Source: Streptomyces davaonensis JCM 4913 (lineage in GTDB: Bacteria > Actinomycetota > Actinomycetes > Streptomycetales > Streptomycetaceae). Taken from it: a stretch of DNA of 64,000 nt. Position 1 is the stretch's first letter. Each line of letters starts with the position of its first letter. Made by a program: the position numbers and the translations under genes. The DNA is taken from positions 8,536,326 to 8,600,325 of the forward strand of contig NC_020504.1 of the NCBI RefSeq assembly GCF_000349325.1, in the 5' to 3' direction. This document shows positions 28,201 to 37,621 of this stretch, piece by piece. The notes under the pieces were generated by a model. It was given only the letters and a program-made list of their open reading frames with translations, did no database searches and had not been told where the DNA came from.

Positions 28201-29116
28201 GCGAGGCCAGCCAAAGGATCAGCTCGTCCATGAACAGGACGAGCCCGTCGTAGTTGAGCGCCTTGGCGTGCGCGGCGATGATGCCGAGCCCCCTGTCCAG
28301 CGAGACGAACCCGTCGGCGTCCTCGGACGCGCTCCGCGCGAACGACGGGAACAGCGTCTGGGTCAGATCCTGTACGAGACGGGCCCGCAGCTCGCGCGGC
28401 GTGGAGGGGTTGTCCAGGTCGAGCTGCTTGGTGTTCTCGTGCTCCTCGGGCGCGCTCACTGCCGTATCGAGCAGCTCAGTAGTCCAGCTGAAGGACTCGC
28501 CCCACTCGTCCTCCAGCCCGTCCCCCGCATCGGCGAGCTGCGCTATCACCCACTCGTCCCCGTTGCGCCGGCGCAGCTGGTCGAAGTCCTCGAAGAGCCC
28601 CTCGGTCAGATACACCTGCGGAAGTGGGCACCCCGGGTGCAGCTTGCGCACATGCTCCACATACCGGCCGAGCACCCGCTGCTCCAGGGACTTGGCCCCC
28701 AGCATGTGGTACGGCACCAGCAGGAACCTGCGGTCGCCGGCGTCCAGCCAGGAGTGCTGTGCGCGCACCGGGTCGAGCTCCGCGCGCGTCCGCGCCGCCG
28801 GGTTGCCCGACAGCAGCGCGTACAGCACCGCCATGAAGTGCGACTTACCGGAACCGAACGAGCCGTGCAGGTAGGCAGCCTTCGAGGAGTGGCTGTCCAA
28901 CGCCGACTTGATCAGATCCAGCGCCTCGCCGAAGTTGCCGACCAGCCGGTCGGTTACGACGTACTCCCTCAGCGCAGCCTCGGCGCCCTCGGGGGTGACC
29001 GCCTCGCTCAGCTTCAGCACGAAGTCGGAGGTGGACACCGACTCCGGGATGTCGATCAGCTCGCGCAGCAGCGGACGGTCCTCGGGGCGAGGGGTGTTCC
29101 TGCTCATGAACGCCAT
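25214..29116 (-). CDS. pglY: BREX type 2 ATPase PglY
   Basis: A 1,300-aa protein, close to the ~1,290 aa of S. coelicolor PglY. ATG 29116 has GAGGAG eight bases upstream; a second ATG lies three codons later. P-loop GSFGSGKS at 85-92 follows a helical N-terminus; Walker B LVLFMDELILWL is near residue 290. The rest is a large DUF6079/BrxC-like helical body with LKLMSQLLVDH and later LADFTAHRHGMSLKSAGKVA. The C-terminal ~100 residues are Pro/Ala-rich and disordered. PglY is a giant AAA-like ATPase that works with PglZ. It starts 25 bases after pglX. Confidence 0.92.
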   Translation of the reverse strand: MAFMSRNTPRPEDRPLLRELIDIPESVSTSDFVLKLSEAVTPEGAEAALREYVVTDRLVGNFGEALDLIKSALDSHSSKAAYLHGSFGSGKSHFMAVLYALLSGNPAARTRAELDPVRAQHSWLDAGDRRFLLVPYHMLGAKSLEQRVLGRYVEHVRKLHPGCPLPQVYLTEGLFEDFDQLRRRNGDEWVIAQLADAGDGLEDEWGESFSWTTELLDTAVSAPEEHENTKQLDLDNPSTPRELRARLVQDLTQTLFPSFARSASEDADGFVSLDRGLGIIAAHAKALNYDGLVLFMDELILWLASRIHDQKFVSREADKITNFVEGGDERRAIPVVSFIARQRDLRELVGEEMSGAAEAAVQDSLKLSGGRFDKIVLEDRNLPQIARARVLRPVDAAAEAKVEGAFTEAKKLGPDIWDTLLGHDKSTTGADEDAFRKTYPFPPAFMDTLVHISSALQRSRTGLKLMSQLLVDHRDDWRLGQLVPLGDLYPAIAGGGDKAFSGETHVHFEAADKLYRDKLRPYLLKSNQVTEDQVEAYRRDPSSLGDPQLAARCRDFTGDSRLLQTLLLSALAPSVPALADLTLARLHALNHGSITTRIAGTEVGRLEQKAKEWAATFPEIKVVGTGPGAVVRLELTGVDLDAVLANAQVHNNQASRRAKMRALLKEALGVTDGPGGFDPYDVLEVVWKGTERQVEVVFGNVAEADSLPESTLRPSQDDAWRLVVDFPYDEGEFGPMDDLQRLRTLRERPGGECRTLAWLPTHLTDAVRGDFERLVVIDKALADEARFDSDFARSLNADDKARAKGMLKSQLAILTERVHQALRQAYGLAQKQEGVVDLSFDTHLVAQQEVADLRLPLGAPLDAAARELTGKLLAHQYPAHPDLDPEGTGKPVRPAEIRTVFGYVRKAAEHRDGQVEVEAKDRKVMARIAGGLGLGVMREAYYRQASLWADHFNTQARRDAVAEPTLVRLSDWTDLPEPRGLPEPLRRLLAAAYAEMTDRVWVRGGVPVEPAPAPHELKPEFALREQQLPGESDWEEARQRFETVFGGVAPQLRRGRIVNQFAGQIRQAASGLAQDAGRLVTELEKHRSFLQLTDDSPRLVLARQAQELVRRVTEAGIDARSVVDRLAHFDLADFTAHRHGMSLKSAGKVANALQNTSWDHLGLASTAGVEGEAVLARMREAAAGDPGDYPDLPGVLSACGREVVALLRSRQAPPAQPEAPAIPAAPSSESVDLGGGSAHPQVLPEPPQQPGPRTGSRTVARSGGGRTTAARAAAELQAEIAALAAAHPDAVVEIVWKVVD

Positions 29117-29141
29117 GGTGTGTGTCTGCTCCTCGCCCTGA

Positions 29142-32100
29142 TCAGTCGGACTCGGTGGGGGTGCCGGACTCTGCCAGGAGTTCGTCGGCCGGGGTCTGCG
29201 CGGCGGTGGTCTTCCTCGGCGCGGCGGCCTTCTTCGCGGCGCCGCGCCCGCGCGTGGCAGCTGCGGGGCGCCAGGCGCGCAGGGTGTCGTCGGTCAGCCC
29301 GAGCTCGCCCTGCTTCTGCTGCCGGAACGCCAGGATCTCGGCGGCCGGCGAGGCCCCGAACTCCGGGTCGTACTCGCCGTACCACTGGTCCAGCCAGGGC
29401 TGCAGCTCCAGCAGTCCCGCCAGGTACGGCACGATCTCCTCCTCGCCGAGCCCGGCCTGCTGCACGTACGAGGCAAGGGCCAGGGCCTGCTCCAGATGGT
29501 CCCAGCCGGCCCACCCGTACAGCTCGGGCGACTGGACATTGACCGTGCTGTACGAAACGAACCGCTCTTTGGGCACATCGAGTTTGCCCCGGGCGCGCCA
29601 GTAGCTCGGCTTCAGGAAGTCGGCGGAGGTGTACTTCGGCGGTACCGGCGTCCGCTCACGGATCCTCCGCTTGGCGGGCTCATCGGGCGCGGCGTCCTCC
29701 TCCCGCTGAAGCTCCCAGACGTGCTCCCAGTCCGCGCGCTTCTTCAGTCCGGCGGGTTTGTAGCGCAGCGCGGACACGAACGGGACGTGCTCCTCGGAGA
29801 GCAGCTCGCGGACGGTCTTCGTCAGGTCTTGCCGGGGCGCGTACAGCTCGGCGACGGCGGTGAAGTCCTCGTCGGTGGACAGACTTTCGGCGAGCCGGGC
29901 GAGAGTGGTGACGGTTGGGTTGCCCTGCTCGTCGAACCAGCGCGCGCGGTCCTCGATCCGGTTGAGCAGCCAGGAGCGCAGGGCCTTCTGCCGCATGGCG
30001 TCCCAGCCGTCGGTGGCCCAGCGCCGCTTGTACTCGGGGCGCTCGACCATTCCGATGGCCCGATTCGACTCGATCACGTCGATCCGCTGCTGCACGAGCG
30101 CCCGATACTCGGCGGGCCAGTGCGCCGGGATTTCGGTGATCGGCGTCGACCCATGCCGATTGAACCACTCGCCACTCGCTTCGCCGGCCTCCACTCGCCG
30201 TGCGAGCACGATCTCGAAGGCGCGCTCGCCTAGGGCGAGTTCGGGGACGGCGGCGTCGTCGGGGAGGCGCAGGTCCTCGGAATGCAGGCTGTAGAGGGAG
30301 TACACCTGCCAGTCCAGCTCCTCCTGGAGCGCAATCATGTGGGCGCGGAGGGAGGTGTAGCGGGCCTCAGCCTCGCGGAGGGCGGCGGCGGTAGGGACGG
30401 CCTCAGCCACGAGCGCGGCGGGGGTTGTAGCGGAGAGTCGCTGGGCGCAGGCGTCGAGTTCAGTGGCGAGGGCGGTGGGGTATTCAGAAGGGAGAGGGAA
30501 CTCTTGGAGCTTAGTTCCGGTGAACTCGTAGAAGCGTTCCCATGCCTGTGACTTGTAGCCCTCATTGACGCCCTGGCTACCCTTGTCATGGCTCACCATC
30601 TTGAGCCAGAACCCGGCAGTGGAACTATTGAGCAGCCCGAGCAGTCGAACATATTCTTCCTCGGTCGCTCCCTCTTGCAACATGATTACGGGGGCGGTGC
30701 GGATGAATCCATCACGATCGCGTCGCAAGGTAAAGCTGCAATGTGTTGCAACGAATGGGAATGCGATCAGAAGTTCCGACCAGTAACGCTGCGGATTGAA
30801 GCTTGAGTACTCAAACCATTCGAGCCCTTGCTCTTCCTGTGTGCCCGATAGGGCGCGACGAAGCCGCAGGGGAGTGCGGCTGGGCCACAGCAGGCGCTCG
30901 ACGGTATCCGAAATCCCGGCTTTACGGTCCTCTTCCCGGTACGGGAAGACTGTGCCCACCCCGTCGTTCTTCTGCCAGTCGCGAATCGAGCCACCACCAT
31001 GCAGTGTTCGAATGTGTGCGTCAGGTACCCGAAGCCTGCGTGCCGCTTCCATGCCCAACATGTAGGCGTCATCTTCACGCGTAACGCAGTTGAATCCGAT
31101 GTTCTGGCAGACCTGTGCCAGAGTCGCTGAGCCAGCCTCGCCGATGGCCTCGTTCATTTCGAGGCCGCCGTCCGCAAGGATCCATGGCTGCCGATTGAAG
31201 TATCGGTCGCGTGACAAGTCACCAACCGACACCCACTGGCCTGCGGTACCGGGGCTCTCGATCTGGTTGACGATGGCTCGCCAGACCAACCCCTCCTCGG
31301 CCTTCTCCGGTGCAGAGGGCTCCCCTTGGACGCTCCGCACCGTTCGGATCGTTGCCTGCCGCTTCGATCCGCTCCGCGGCCGTCCCACAAGGATCACCGT
31401 CGGTGTCCCGTGTCCCGGGATGTACGCACCCGACGTGTCGATCACCTCGGTGAGTTCGACCTTGTGCGCGAAGTACTCCTCGATGAGCCTGGTGCCGAAT
31501 TCACGCTTCATGAAAGAGTTTGCCGTGATCTGGCCGACCATGCCGTAGCCCTCGCCGTCGGCCCCGCCCCGCTTGGCGAGTTCGAAGAACCGCTGGGCGA
31601 AAGGTACGGACAGCGCATAAGTTCCCGCGCACGCGTCGTACAGCTCTCGGTAGAGCTGGTTCAGCCCCTTGTCCTTGACCGTGATGTACGGCGGGTTGCC
31701 GACCACGACGTGGTACCGCCCAGGCTCCAGGATCCGCTCGTACTCGTGCACGTCCTCCGTCGCGTACGAGAAATCGGCCAGCGGGTCACCGGTTGGCCCG
31801 TCATCCCCGAACCCGAGCTGCAACTCCAGCTCCAACTGTCGGTCCTTGATGAGTGAGTCGCCGACCGCGAGCTGGATCGGCCACTCGTACGCCCGCGCCC
31901 CCACGAAGGTCCGGATGCCGCTCGCGGCCATCGCCGCGACCAGGAGCCGGAAGCGTGCCACAGCGACCGCGAACGGGTTTAGGTCCACCCCGTGAACCGA
32001 CTCCAGCGCCGCCCGTACCCGCTCGTACGGGCCAACTTCGGGCCGCTGTTCGGCCAACATCCGCACCAGCCGACGGAAGGTGCCGAGGACGAAGTGCCCG

Positions 32101-32861
32101 GACCCGCAGGTCGGGTCGATCATCTTCAGCTCTTCGAAGCCGAACTCGCGGACTGCTGGCGTCATCGTTCGGTCGAGGATGAACTCCTCCACGAACTCCG
32201 GCGTCTGCAACAGCGCGTACGTCTTGCGGGCGGCCTCACTGAGGTCCTGGTACAGGTCGCCGAGGAACCGGGTGTCCCAGCCCTCGGTGCCGTCTTCGCT
32301 CAGCGGGTCGCTGAAGTTGTGCACGAGCACGTGCACCACATCACCGTCACGATCGCCCTCGTCGACCCGCTGCTCCCGCCAGAACGCCAGTAGCGAGCCC
32401 GCCCCGTCGTGCGACAGTGGGATCTGGAACAGGGGGTTGTGATTGGGGTCGAACAGCAGCCGTCCGGCCTGTCCGGCGCCCAGTTCGGCGAAGGCGGCCT
32501 CCAGCCAGCCCCGGTAGGTCGGGTCGGCGTCCCTCTCCAGGTACTCCTCGTACCGAGCCTGTGCGATCTCCCGTCCGGCCACGTCGGGCGCGGTGATGTA
32601 CGGCTCGGGGATCAGCCCGTTGTCCTCGCTGAACCGCACGAAGACCGTGCCGAGCACCCAGGCCACCGCGACCTGCGTGACCCGCTCCCCGAGCCACGCA
32701 TTCCACGTCGCCGCCGTACGCCCCAGCTTCCGGGCCTGGTCATACTCGCTCCGCAGCCGCGCCCCGACCTCGGGGACAGCCTTTACCTGCTGCTCAAGGT
32801 CGGTCTCCGCCGCCTTGACCTGCTTCTGCAGATCGGCGAGGAGGCCCTTGCGGTCGATCAC
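29142..32861 (-). CDS. pglX: BREX type 2 adenine-specific DNA methyltransferase PglX
   Basis: A 1,239-aa protein (S. coelicolor PglX is ~1,200 aa). GTG 32861 has AGGAG six bases upstream; the longer open frame to 33209 lies inside pglW and is a shadow. The methyltransferase core has motif I DPTCGSGHF near 248-256 and catalytic motif IV VGNPPY near 387. The N-terminal part is the PglX-specific helical domain; the C-terminal half holds target recognition and a Lys/Ala-rich tail. It methylates adenine to mark self DNA, and in the classical Pgl model also modifies progeny phage. The stretch 30.56-31.56 kb (about residues 434-767) is visibly poorer in G+C than the rest, which suggests exchange of the recognition part. 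Confidence 0.93.
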   Translation of the reverse strand: MIDRKGLLADLQKQVKAAETDLEQQVKAVPEVGARLRSEYDQARKLGRTAATWNAWLGERVTQVAVAWVLGTVFVRFSEDNGLIPEPYITAPDVAGREIAQARYEEYLERDADPTYRGWLEAAFAELGAGQAGRLLFDPNHNPLFQIPLSHDGAGSLLAFWREQRVDEGDRDGDVVHVLVHNFSDPLSEDGTEGWDTRFLGDLYQDLSEAARKTYALLQTPEFVEEFILDRTMTPAVREFGFEELKMIDPTCGSGHFVLGTFRRLVRMLAEQRPEVGPYERVRAALESVHGVDLNPFAVAVARFRLLVAAMAASGIRTFVGARAYEWPIQLAVGDSLIKDRQLELELQLGFGDDGPTGDPLADFSYATEDVHEYERILEPGRYHVVVGNPPYITVKDKGLNQLYRELYDACAGTYALSVPFAQRFFELAKRGGADGEGYGMVGQITANSFMKREFGTRLIEEYFAHKVELTEVIDTSGAYIPGHGTPTVILVGRPRSGSKRQATIRTVRSVQGEPSAPEKAEEGLVWRAIVNQIESPGTAGQWVSVGDLSRDRYFNRQPWILADGGLEMNEAIGEAGSATLAQVCQNIGFNCVTREDDAYMLGMEAARRLRVPDAHIRTLHGGGSIRDWQKNDGVGTVFPYREEDRKAGISDTVERLLWPSRTPLRLRRALSGTQEEQGLEWFEYSSFNPQRYWSELLIAFPFVATHCSFTLRRDRDGFIRTAPVIMLQEGATEEEYVRLLGLLNSSTAGFWLKMVSHDKGSQGVNEGYKSQAWERFYEFTGTKLQEFPLPSEYPTALATELDACAQRLSATTPAALVAEAVPTAAALREAEARYTSLRAHMIALQEELDWQVYSLYSLHSEDLRLPDDAAVPELALGERAFEIVLARRVEAGEASGEWFNRHGSTPITEIPAHWPAEYRALVQQRIDVIESNRAIGMVERPEYKRRWATDGWDAMRQKALRSWLLNRIEDRARWFDEQGNPTVTTLARLAESLSTDEDFTAVAELYAPRQDLTKTVRELLSEEHVPFVSALRYKPAGLKKRADWEHVWELQREEDAAPDEPAKRRIRERTPVPPKYTSADFLKPSYWRARGKLDVPKERFVSYSTVNVQSPELYGWAGWDHLEQALALASYVQQAGLGEEEIVPYLAGLLELQPWLDQWYGEYDPEFGASPAAEILAFRQQKQGELGLTDDTLRAWRPAAATRGRGAAKKAAAPRKTTAAQTPADELLAESGTPTESD

Positions 32862-32911
32862 GAACAGCTCCTGTATGAAGTGAGACGTAGCAAATACGAA
32901 TGAGAACGGTT

Positions 32912-35900
32912 TCAGGCGTCCGGGACCAGATGCCTGCGCGCCACCCACGCGTCCGGCACGACGATCCACTCGTCGAAGCCGGCCTGGTACGGCACGCTCT
33001 GTCCGGCCAGCCGCGGCGCCCGCGCTGGGTCGGACTGCGCGACGAGCAGCCACAGCGGGCTGCCGCCCTGCCGTGCCTCCTCCGCGAGCCGCCCGAGCAG
33101 GTCGAACGCGTCGTACCGGGCGAGGACCGCAGTGTCGGTGAGCAGTAGCGGGCCGTCGTCCCGCCCGGCCGCCAGCCGCTCCCGCAGTTTCGGCTCGATG
33201 CGCCCCCACGCCTTGTCGGTGCGGATACGCAGCTGCTGGTGGGCCCGGCTGCCGGTTTCGGCGGCGTCTGCCTTCAGCACAGTCTCCCAGGTCGGACGGG
33301 CCGCCTCGCTCACCACACGTCGCAGCTCCGCGACGAACAGTCCGGTCATTGACAGCGGCCGAGCCCGGTAGGGGGCCTCGGTCAGAAGCCGTACCGCCTC
33401 CTCTGCCCGGCGCTGTGGCACGGTCAGCACTCGGAAGCCGTCCTGTCGTGCGGAGTGCGCGAGCCGCTGCTCGGCCTTGACGGCGGCGGCGACCGCGGCG
33501 TCCTCGTCGTACCGGGTCGGCGCGGACCGTCGTGCCGCGGAGGCGCCCCAGCTTGCCGAGGTCAGCCCAGTGCTGGCATCCCCGGCCGGGCGGTCCGGGA
33601 CCAGCCGGAGCACTCCGTCGTAGCGGGTGGCCAGCTTCAGTTCGAAGCCGGCCTGCTTCAGGTCGCGGACCAGGGCGCTGCCGGTGGGCAGCTCGCGCGG
33701 GGCCAGCGGGTCGGTGCCCAGCTCGGGGAAGCGGGTGGTGACCCGCTTGTGCAGGGCGTCTACCGTAAGGCCCGGCTGCCGGTCCTCTTCGACGCCCGGC
33801 TGCACGGCGACCACACCGGCCTGGGTGATGCGCAGCGCGCGCACCAGGCTCAGGTCGCGCGGATAGATCTCCAGACGTGGGGTGAGCGCGGCCAGGGTGG
33901 AGGCGGCGACCGCGATCTCGGCGGTGCGCCGTTCGTCCCAGCCCAGGCTCCCGGGCGGGCGGCGCACCGCGTCCAGATCGGTGAGCACCGTGCTCGCCGT
34001 CGGCAGCGACTCCAGCGCCGCCAGCTTGTCGGCTCGGACGCCGAGACTTAGCGCGTACGCCTGCATGGCGGGGAGCGTTGGGGTGTCCGGGCCGTCGACG
34101 CCCTCCCGGACATCCAGGGCGAACAGCCCGAGGACCGGCTCGGCGCCCTGCGGCATCCGGGCGTGGAAGTAGCGGAAGAGCTGCGGGGACTCGTTGTCGT
34201 AACTCTCCCGCTCTACTACCGCGCGCAGGACAGACAGAGCAAGAGCGCGCCTGTCACGCCGCTCCGCGAGCTGGGTGCCCCGCCGGGCGATCAGCGCGTC
34301 GGCGAGCTCGACGGCCGGCACCACCCGGCCGCGCTCGGCGAGCAACTCCACCACCTGCTCGCGCAGCAGTCCCAGGGCCGGGTCGTTGAACCAGCGCTCG
34401 CGGGCCTTCTTCACGATCTGCGGGATACGCCCCGCCGTCAGCCCCAGCGCCTCGGCGACGTCCCGCTGCCGGACCCAGGGCAGCCCGTCCGGCAGAATGC
34501 CCTCCTCGTTCGGTAGGCGCAGCAGCAGCCGGACCGCCTCCCGCTCGGTGGCGTTGGACCGGGCACTGCCGCCGGACGGCTTGGGCACCAGGCGGGAGGC
34601 GAGTGCGTCCAGGCTCAGTCGGCCGAGCACCAGCGGATCGCTCACGTCCCCGCCGATGGAAGCGACCGAATCGGCGACGGCCTGCTCCAGCTCCGAGAGC
34701 TCCTGGCCGGCCGCCTTACGGGCTTCCGGGCTCAATGGTGCGGGGGCCACCTTGCCCAGGCGGGCGTTCCACTCCTTCTGCCGGCGCTGGATCTCCTCCC
34801 GGGTGCGCGAGCCCATGCCCGGCGCGGTGAGGAACTTTCGCGCCGAGTACTCCAGGACGTCCCCGACGGTGTTCAGCCCCATCGCGAACAGCTGCGACTG
34901 CGCCGAGAGCGTCAGACCAGCGACCGACAGCGGTGTGCTCCGGTCGGCGCGCTCGGCCTGCTGGTCGCGGACCTGCTCGGCCAGGGCGTCGTCGTCCTCC
35001 CGCCCGATCCGCGGGCCTGCCGTCTCAACCGCAGCAGGCCCGGTTGCCGCGCCGGACGAGGCCCCGGCGTTGTCCGCACCGCGCCCGGACTTCTCGGCGT
35101 GGCCGCTGCTCGGTGCCGTCGTGCGCTGCGCGTCCAGGAAGATGCGCTGCCAGGCCCGCTCCATCGGCTTCAGGTCCGGGAAACGGTCCTTTACATCCCG
35201 TGCCAGCGCCTTGCGGAAGAAGGTCACCAGGCCGTCCCGGACAGCCGGCTCGAAGGCGTCGGCGGCGAGGTGCGGGTACGGCCACTTCTCCGGGTCCGTC
35301 TGCCGGGCGGTGACCGAGCCGTTGCCCCAGCGCGGCAGCTCGTTCGACGCCATCTCGTGCAGCGTCACCGCCAGCGCGTACCGCTCGGCGTGCCCGTCGT
35401 ACGAGCCGCGAGTGACGATCCCCATGAAGGGGTCGAGATACCCCTCGGTGCCCGCCTCGATCTCCTTGGCCGGATACCCCGCGAGCGAGAAGTCGATCAG
35501 CACCAGCTGCCGTGTGCCGTTGGGGCGGATCCGGATTGCGATGTTGTCCGGCTTGAGGTCCCGGTGCCAGATCCCCTCGGCCTCCAGGTGCTCCACCGCA
35601 CCGAACAGGTACTTCCCGTACGCCTCCAACTGGTCCATGCCGAGGCGGCCGTTGTCCCGCAGCTGGCGTGCGACGGTGTCTTCACGGCGGCGCGGCCCCT
35701 TGCCGGCACCTGCGTCCTGCTCCCTTGGCTCCCGGGTGTCGCCCACGTACTCCAGGACCAGGACCCGGCGGTCGGCCAGCGTGAGCGGCTCCGGCTCGTA
35801 CAGCGAGATGATGCTGGAGTCCCGGTGGATACGGCCCAGGACCGCGGCCTCCCGGTCCAGGATCGCGTGCTTGGCCTCGCTCAGCGCGACCTTCAGCACC

Positions 35901-37621
35901 GCCACCGGCAGGGCCCCGCTCCGCCGCGGCTCGCCCTCCAGGTCCCGCACAAGGAACGCGCGCGACGTCGAGCCCGTACCGAGCCGGCGCACGACCTCCC
36001 ATCGACCGGCCAGCAAATCCCCGGCCACAGCCTCCAGCGGATCCTTCTCAGGCTCCTGCTGGTCGCCGGCGGATGCCGGACCGCTGTCGCCGGCCCCGCT
36101 TCCGTTCCCGCCCGCGGCCTTTGCCTCATCGGCTGCGGGCTCGTCGGCGAACGCCTCCTCGACGTACTCCAGCATCTCCAGGAAGTCGTCGACCGTGGAC
36201 AGCCGCCGACCCGGCTCATACGCGGTGGACGCTTCGACCAGATCGTCGATGTCCGGGTGGAGCCCGTCGACCAGTGCGCTGGGGCGCAGACTCCCACCAG
36301 CCTCCAGGTGCGCCAGGACCTCGTTCTGGTTCGCCCCCGGAGCCTGCCCGGTGACCAGCAGATACGCGAGCACGCCCAGCCCGTAGACATCCAGGCGCAC
36401 CGGATCGGCCTTCGGAAGGCGCAGCTCAGGAGCCAGATAGGGGTCGGCCTGCTCCGAGACGTGAGAACGGGACAGATGGGTGGGCGCCAAGGTCAGCGGC
36501 CGGCCATTGCTGGTGCTCTGCCCGCTGGCGATCTGCCAGTCCGCGATCTGCAGCCACGGCCGCAACCAGCGCTGCTCCTCGCCGAGCTCCCGCCCCTGCG
36601 GGCCGCGGTCGCGCGGCACGACATGCACGGCGTGCGCCGACAGCGTGCGGTGGTGAACCCGCCGGGAGTGCGCCGAGCGCACCGTCTCGGCGAGCTGGCG
36701 CACCAGGGCTAGGCGGCCCCCCAGATCCAGCCCTTGCCCGTGCTCGACCAGATAGTCGTCCAGGCGCAGCGTCTCAGGGTGGTAGTCGAACAGGATCGCC
36801 GGGCCAGCCGGATGTCCCGACGGCAGATAGGTCTTCAGCTGCACCGCGCCTGGGTGCCGGAACCGGCTGAGCACCATGGCCTCACGGGCGGCGGCCCGCT
36901 CCACCGAGCGGCGCTCGTCGTCGGATGCGCCCCGCTCGCTGAGGAAGATCCGCACCCGTGCCAGATCGTGCAGCTGGGAGTGCCGGCCCTGGTAGTCGGC
37001 CCAGGTGGGCCCGGAGTCGAAGGCTTTGGCGTCGAGGAGGTAGCCGCCGACCTCGTACTGCCGGCGGATCGGTGCGATGCCCAGTCTCTTCATGGCGGAG
37101 TCGACCTGGCGGGAGGTCTCGGCCGTGATCCGGTGCCGGGCGTCGGACGGCGGCTCGGCCAGCATCTCCACCAGCTGTTTGATCGTGAACACGCCGTTCA
37201 TGTCGGCGGCCGGAAGGTTCACGCTCAGCCTGTCGTCGGTGAAGCAGACCGCCTCGCCAACCCAGATCCTCGTGCGGGTGCTGCCGTTGACCAGCCCCGA
37301 CAGCTCCTTGGCCTTGCGGTTCGCCAGATGCAGCGGATTGCCGTGTCGGCGCATGGTCCCGCCGGGCGTGGTCTGCACCCAGTCGTTGCCGCCGCCGTGC
37401 ACCGAGCCGTGCCAGTCCTTCAGCTCGATCAAGAACACCCCGGCCGGCGCCGTCACCAGAAGATCGATCTCACGTACGTGACCGCTGGCCGCGGTGAACG
37501 TGAAGTTCGACCAGGCACGCCACGGCTCCTCGTCCGGCAGACGCCGACGGATCGCGTCGAGACCGCGGCGTTCGTGCTCGTACTCAGACTCGGTGACCGT
37601 CGTCCACCGGCCTTCCCGCAT
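32912..37621 (-). CDS. pglW: BREX type 2 serine/threonine kinase PglW
   Basis: A 1,569-aa protein from ATG 37621 with a G-run ribosome-binding site. The N-terminus is a NERD nuclease-like domain with an intact signature: EID53LLV and IE66LK68DW. Two kinase-like modules follow. The first (about 230-480) lacks a clear HRD and reads as a pseudokinase (VHHRTLSAHAVHVV). The second (about 540-850) has WHRDLKPDN near 685 and LIDFSLAGYP in place of DFG. The C-terminal ~700 residues are helical, with an HTH-like piece (QRDVAEALGLTAGRIPQIVK) and an AAA-lid-like end. PglW phosphorylates proteins and leads the operon; pglX begins 50 bases downstream. Confidence 0.93.
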   Translation of the reverse strand: MREGRWTTVTESEYEHERRGLDAIRRRLPDEEPWRAWSNFTFTAASGHVREIDLLVTAPAGVFLIELKDWHGSVHGGGNDWVQTTPGGTMRRHGNPLHLANRKAKELSGLVNGSTRTRIWVGEAVCFTDDRLSVNLPAADMNGVFTIKQLVEMLAEPPSDARHRITAETSRQVDSAMKRLGIAPIRRQYEVGGYLLDAKAFDSGPTWADYQGRHSQLHDLARVRIFLSERGASDDERRSVERAAAREAMVLSRFRHPGAVQLKTYLPSGHPAGPAILFDYHPETLRLDDYLVEHGQGLDLGGRLALVRQLAETVRSAHSRRVHHRTLSAHAVHVVPRDRGPQGRELGEEQRWLRPWLQIADWQIASGQSTSNGRPLTLAPTHLSRSHVSEQADPYLAPELRLPKADPVRLDVYGLGVLAYLLVTGQAPGANQNEVLAHLEAGGSLRPSALVDGLHPDIDDLVEASTAYEPGRRLSTVDDFLEMLEYVEEAFADEPAADEAKAAGGNGSGAGDSGPASAGDQQEPEKDPLEAVAGDLLAGRWEVVRRLGTGSTSRAFLVRDLEGEPRRSGALPVAVLKVALSEAKHAILDREAAVLGRIHRDSSIISLYEPEPLTLADRRVLVLEYVGDTREPREQDAGAGKGPRRREDTVARQLRDNGRLGMDQLEAYGKYLFGAVEHLEAEGIWHRDLKPDNIAIRIRPNGTRQLVLIDFSLAGYPAKEIEAGTEGYLDPFMGIVTRGSYDGHAERYALAVTLHEMASNELPRWGNGSVTARQTDPEKWPYPHLAADAFEPAVRDGLVTFFRKALARDVKDRFPDLKPMERAWQRIFLDAQRTTAPSSGHAEKSGRGADNAGASSGAATGPAAVETAGPRIGREDDDALAEQVRDQQAERADRSTPLSVAGLTLSAQSQLFAMGLNTVGDVLEYSARKFLTAPGMGSRTREEIQRRQKEWNARLGKVAPAPLSPEARKAAGQELSELEQAVADSVASIGGDVSDPLVLGRLSLDALASRLVPKPSGGSARSNATEREAVRLLLRLPNEEGILPDGLPWVRQRDVAEALGLTAGRIPQIVKKARERWFNDPALGLLREQVVELLAERGRVVPAVELADALIARRGTQLAERRDRRALALSVLRAVVERESYDNESPQLFRYFHARMPQGAEPVLGLFALDVREGVDGPDTPTLPAMQAYALSLGVRADKLAALESLPTASTVLTDLDAVRRPPGSLGWDERRTAEIAVAASTLAALTPRLEIYPRDLSLVRALRITQAGVVAVQPGVEEDRQPGLTVDALHKRVTTRFPELGTDPLAPRELPTGSALVRDLKQAGFELKLATRYDGVLRLVPDRPAGDASTGLTSASWGASAARRSAPTRYDEDAAVAAAVKAEQRLAHSARQDGFRVLTVPQRRAEEAVRLLTEAPYRARPLSMTGLFVAELRRVVSEAARPTWETVLKADAAETGSRAHQQLRIRTDKAWGRIEPKLRERLAAGRDDGPLLLTDTAVLARYDAFDLLGRLAEEARQGGSPLWLLVAQSDPARAPRLAGQSVPYQAGFDEWIVVPDAWVARRHLVPDA

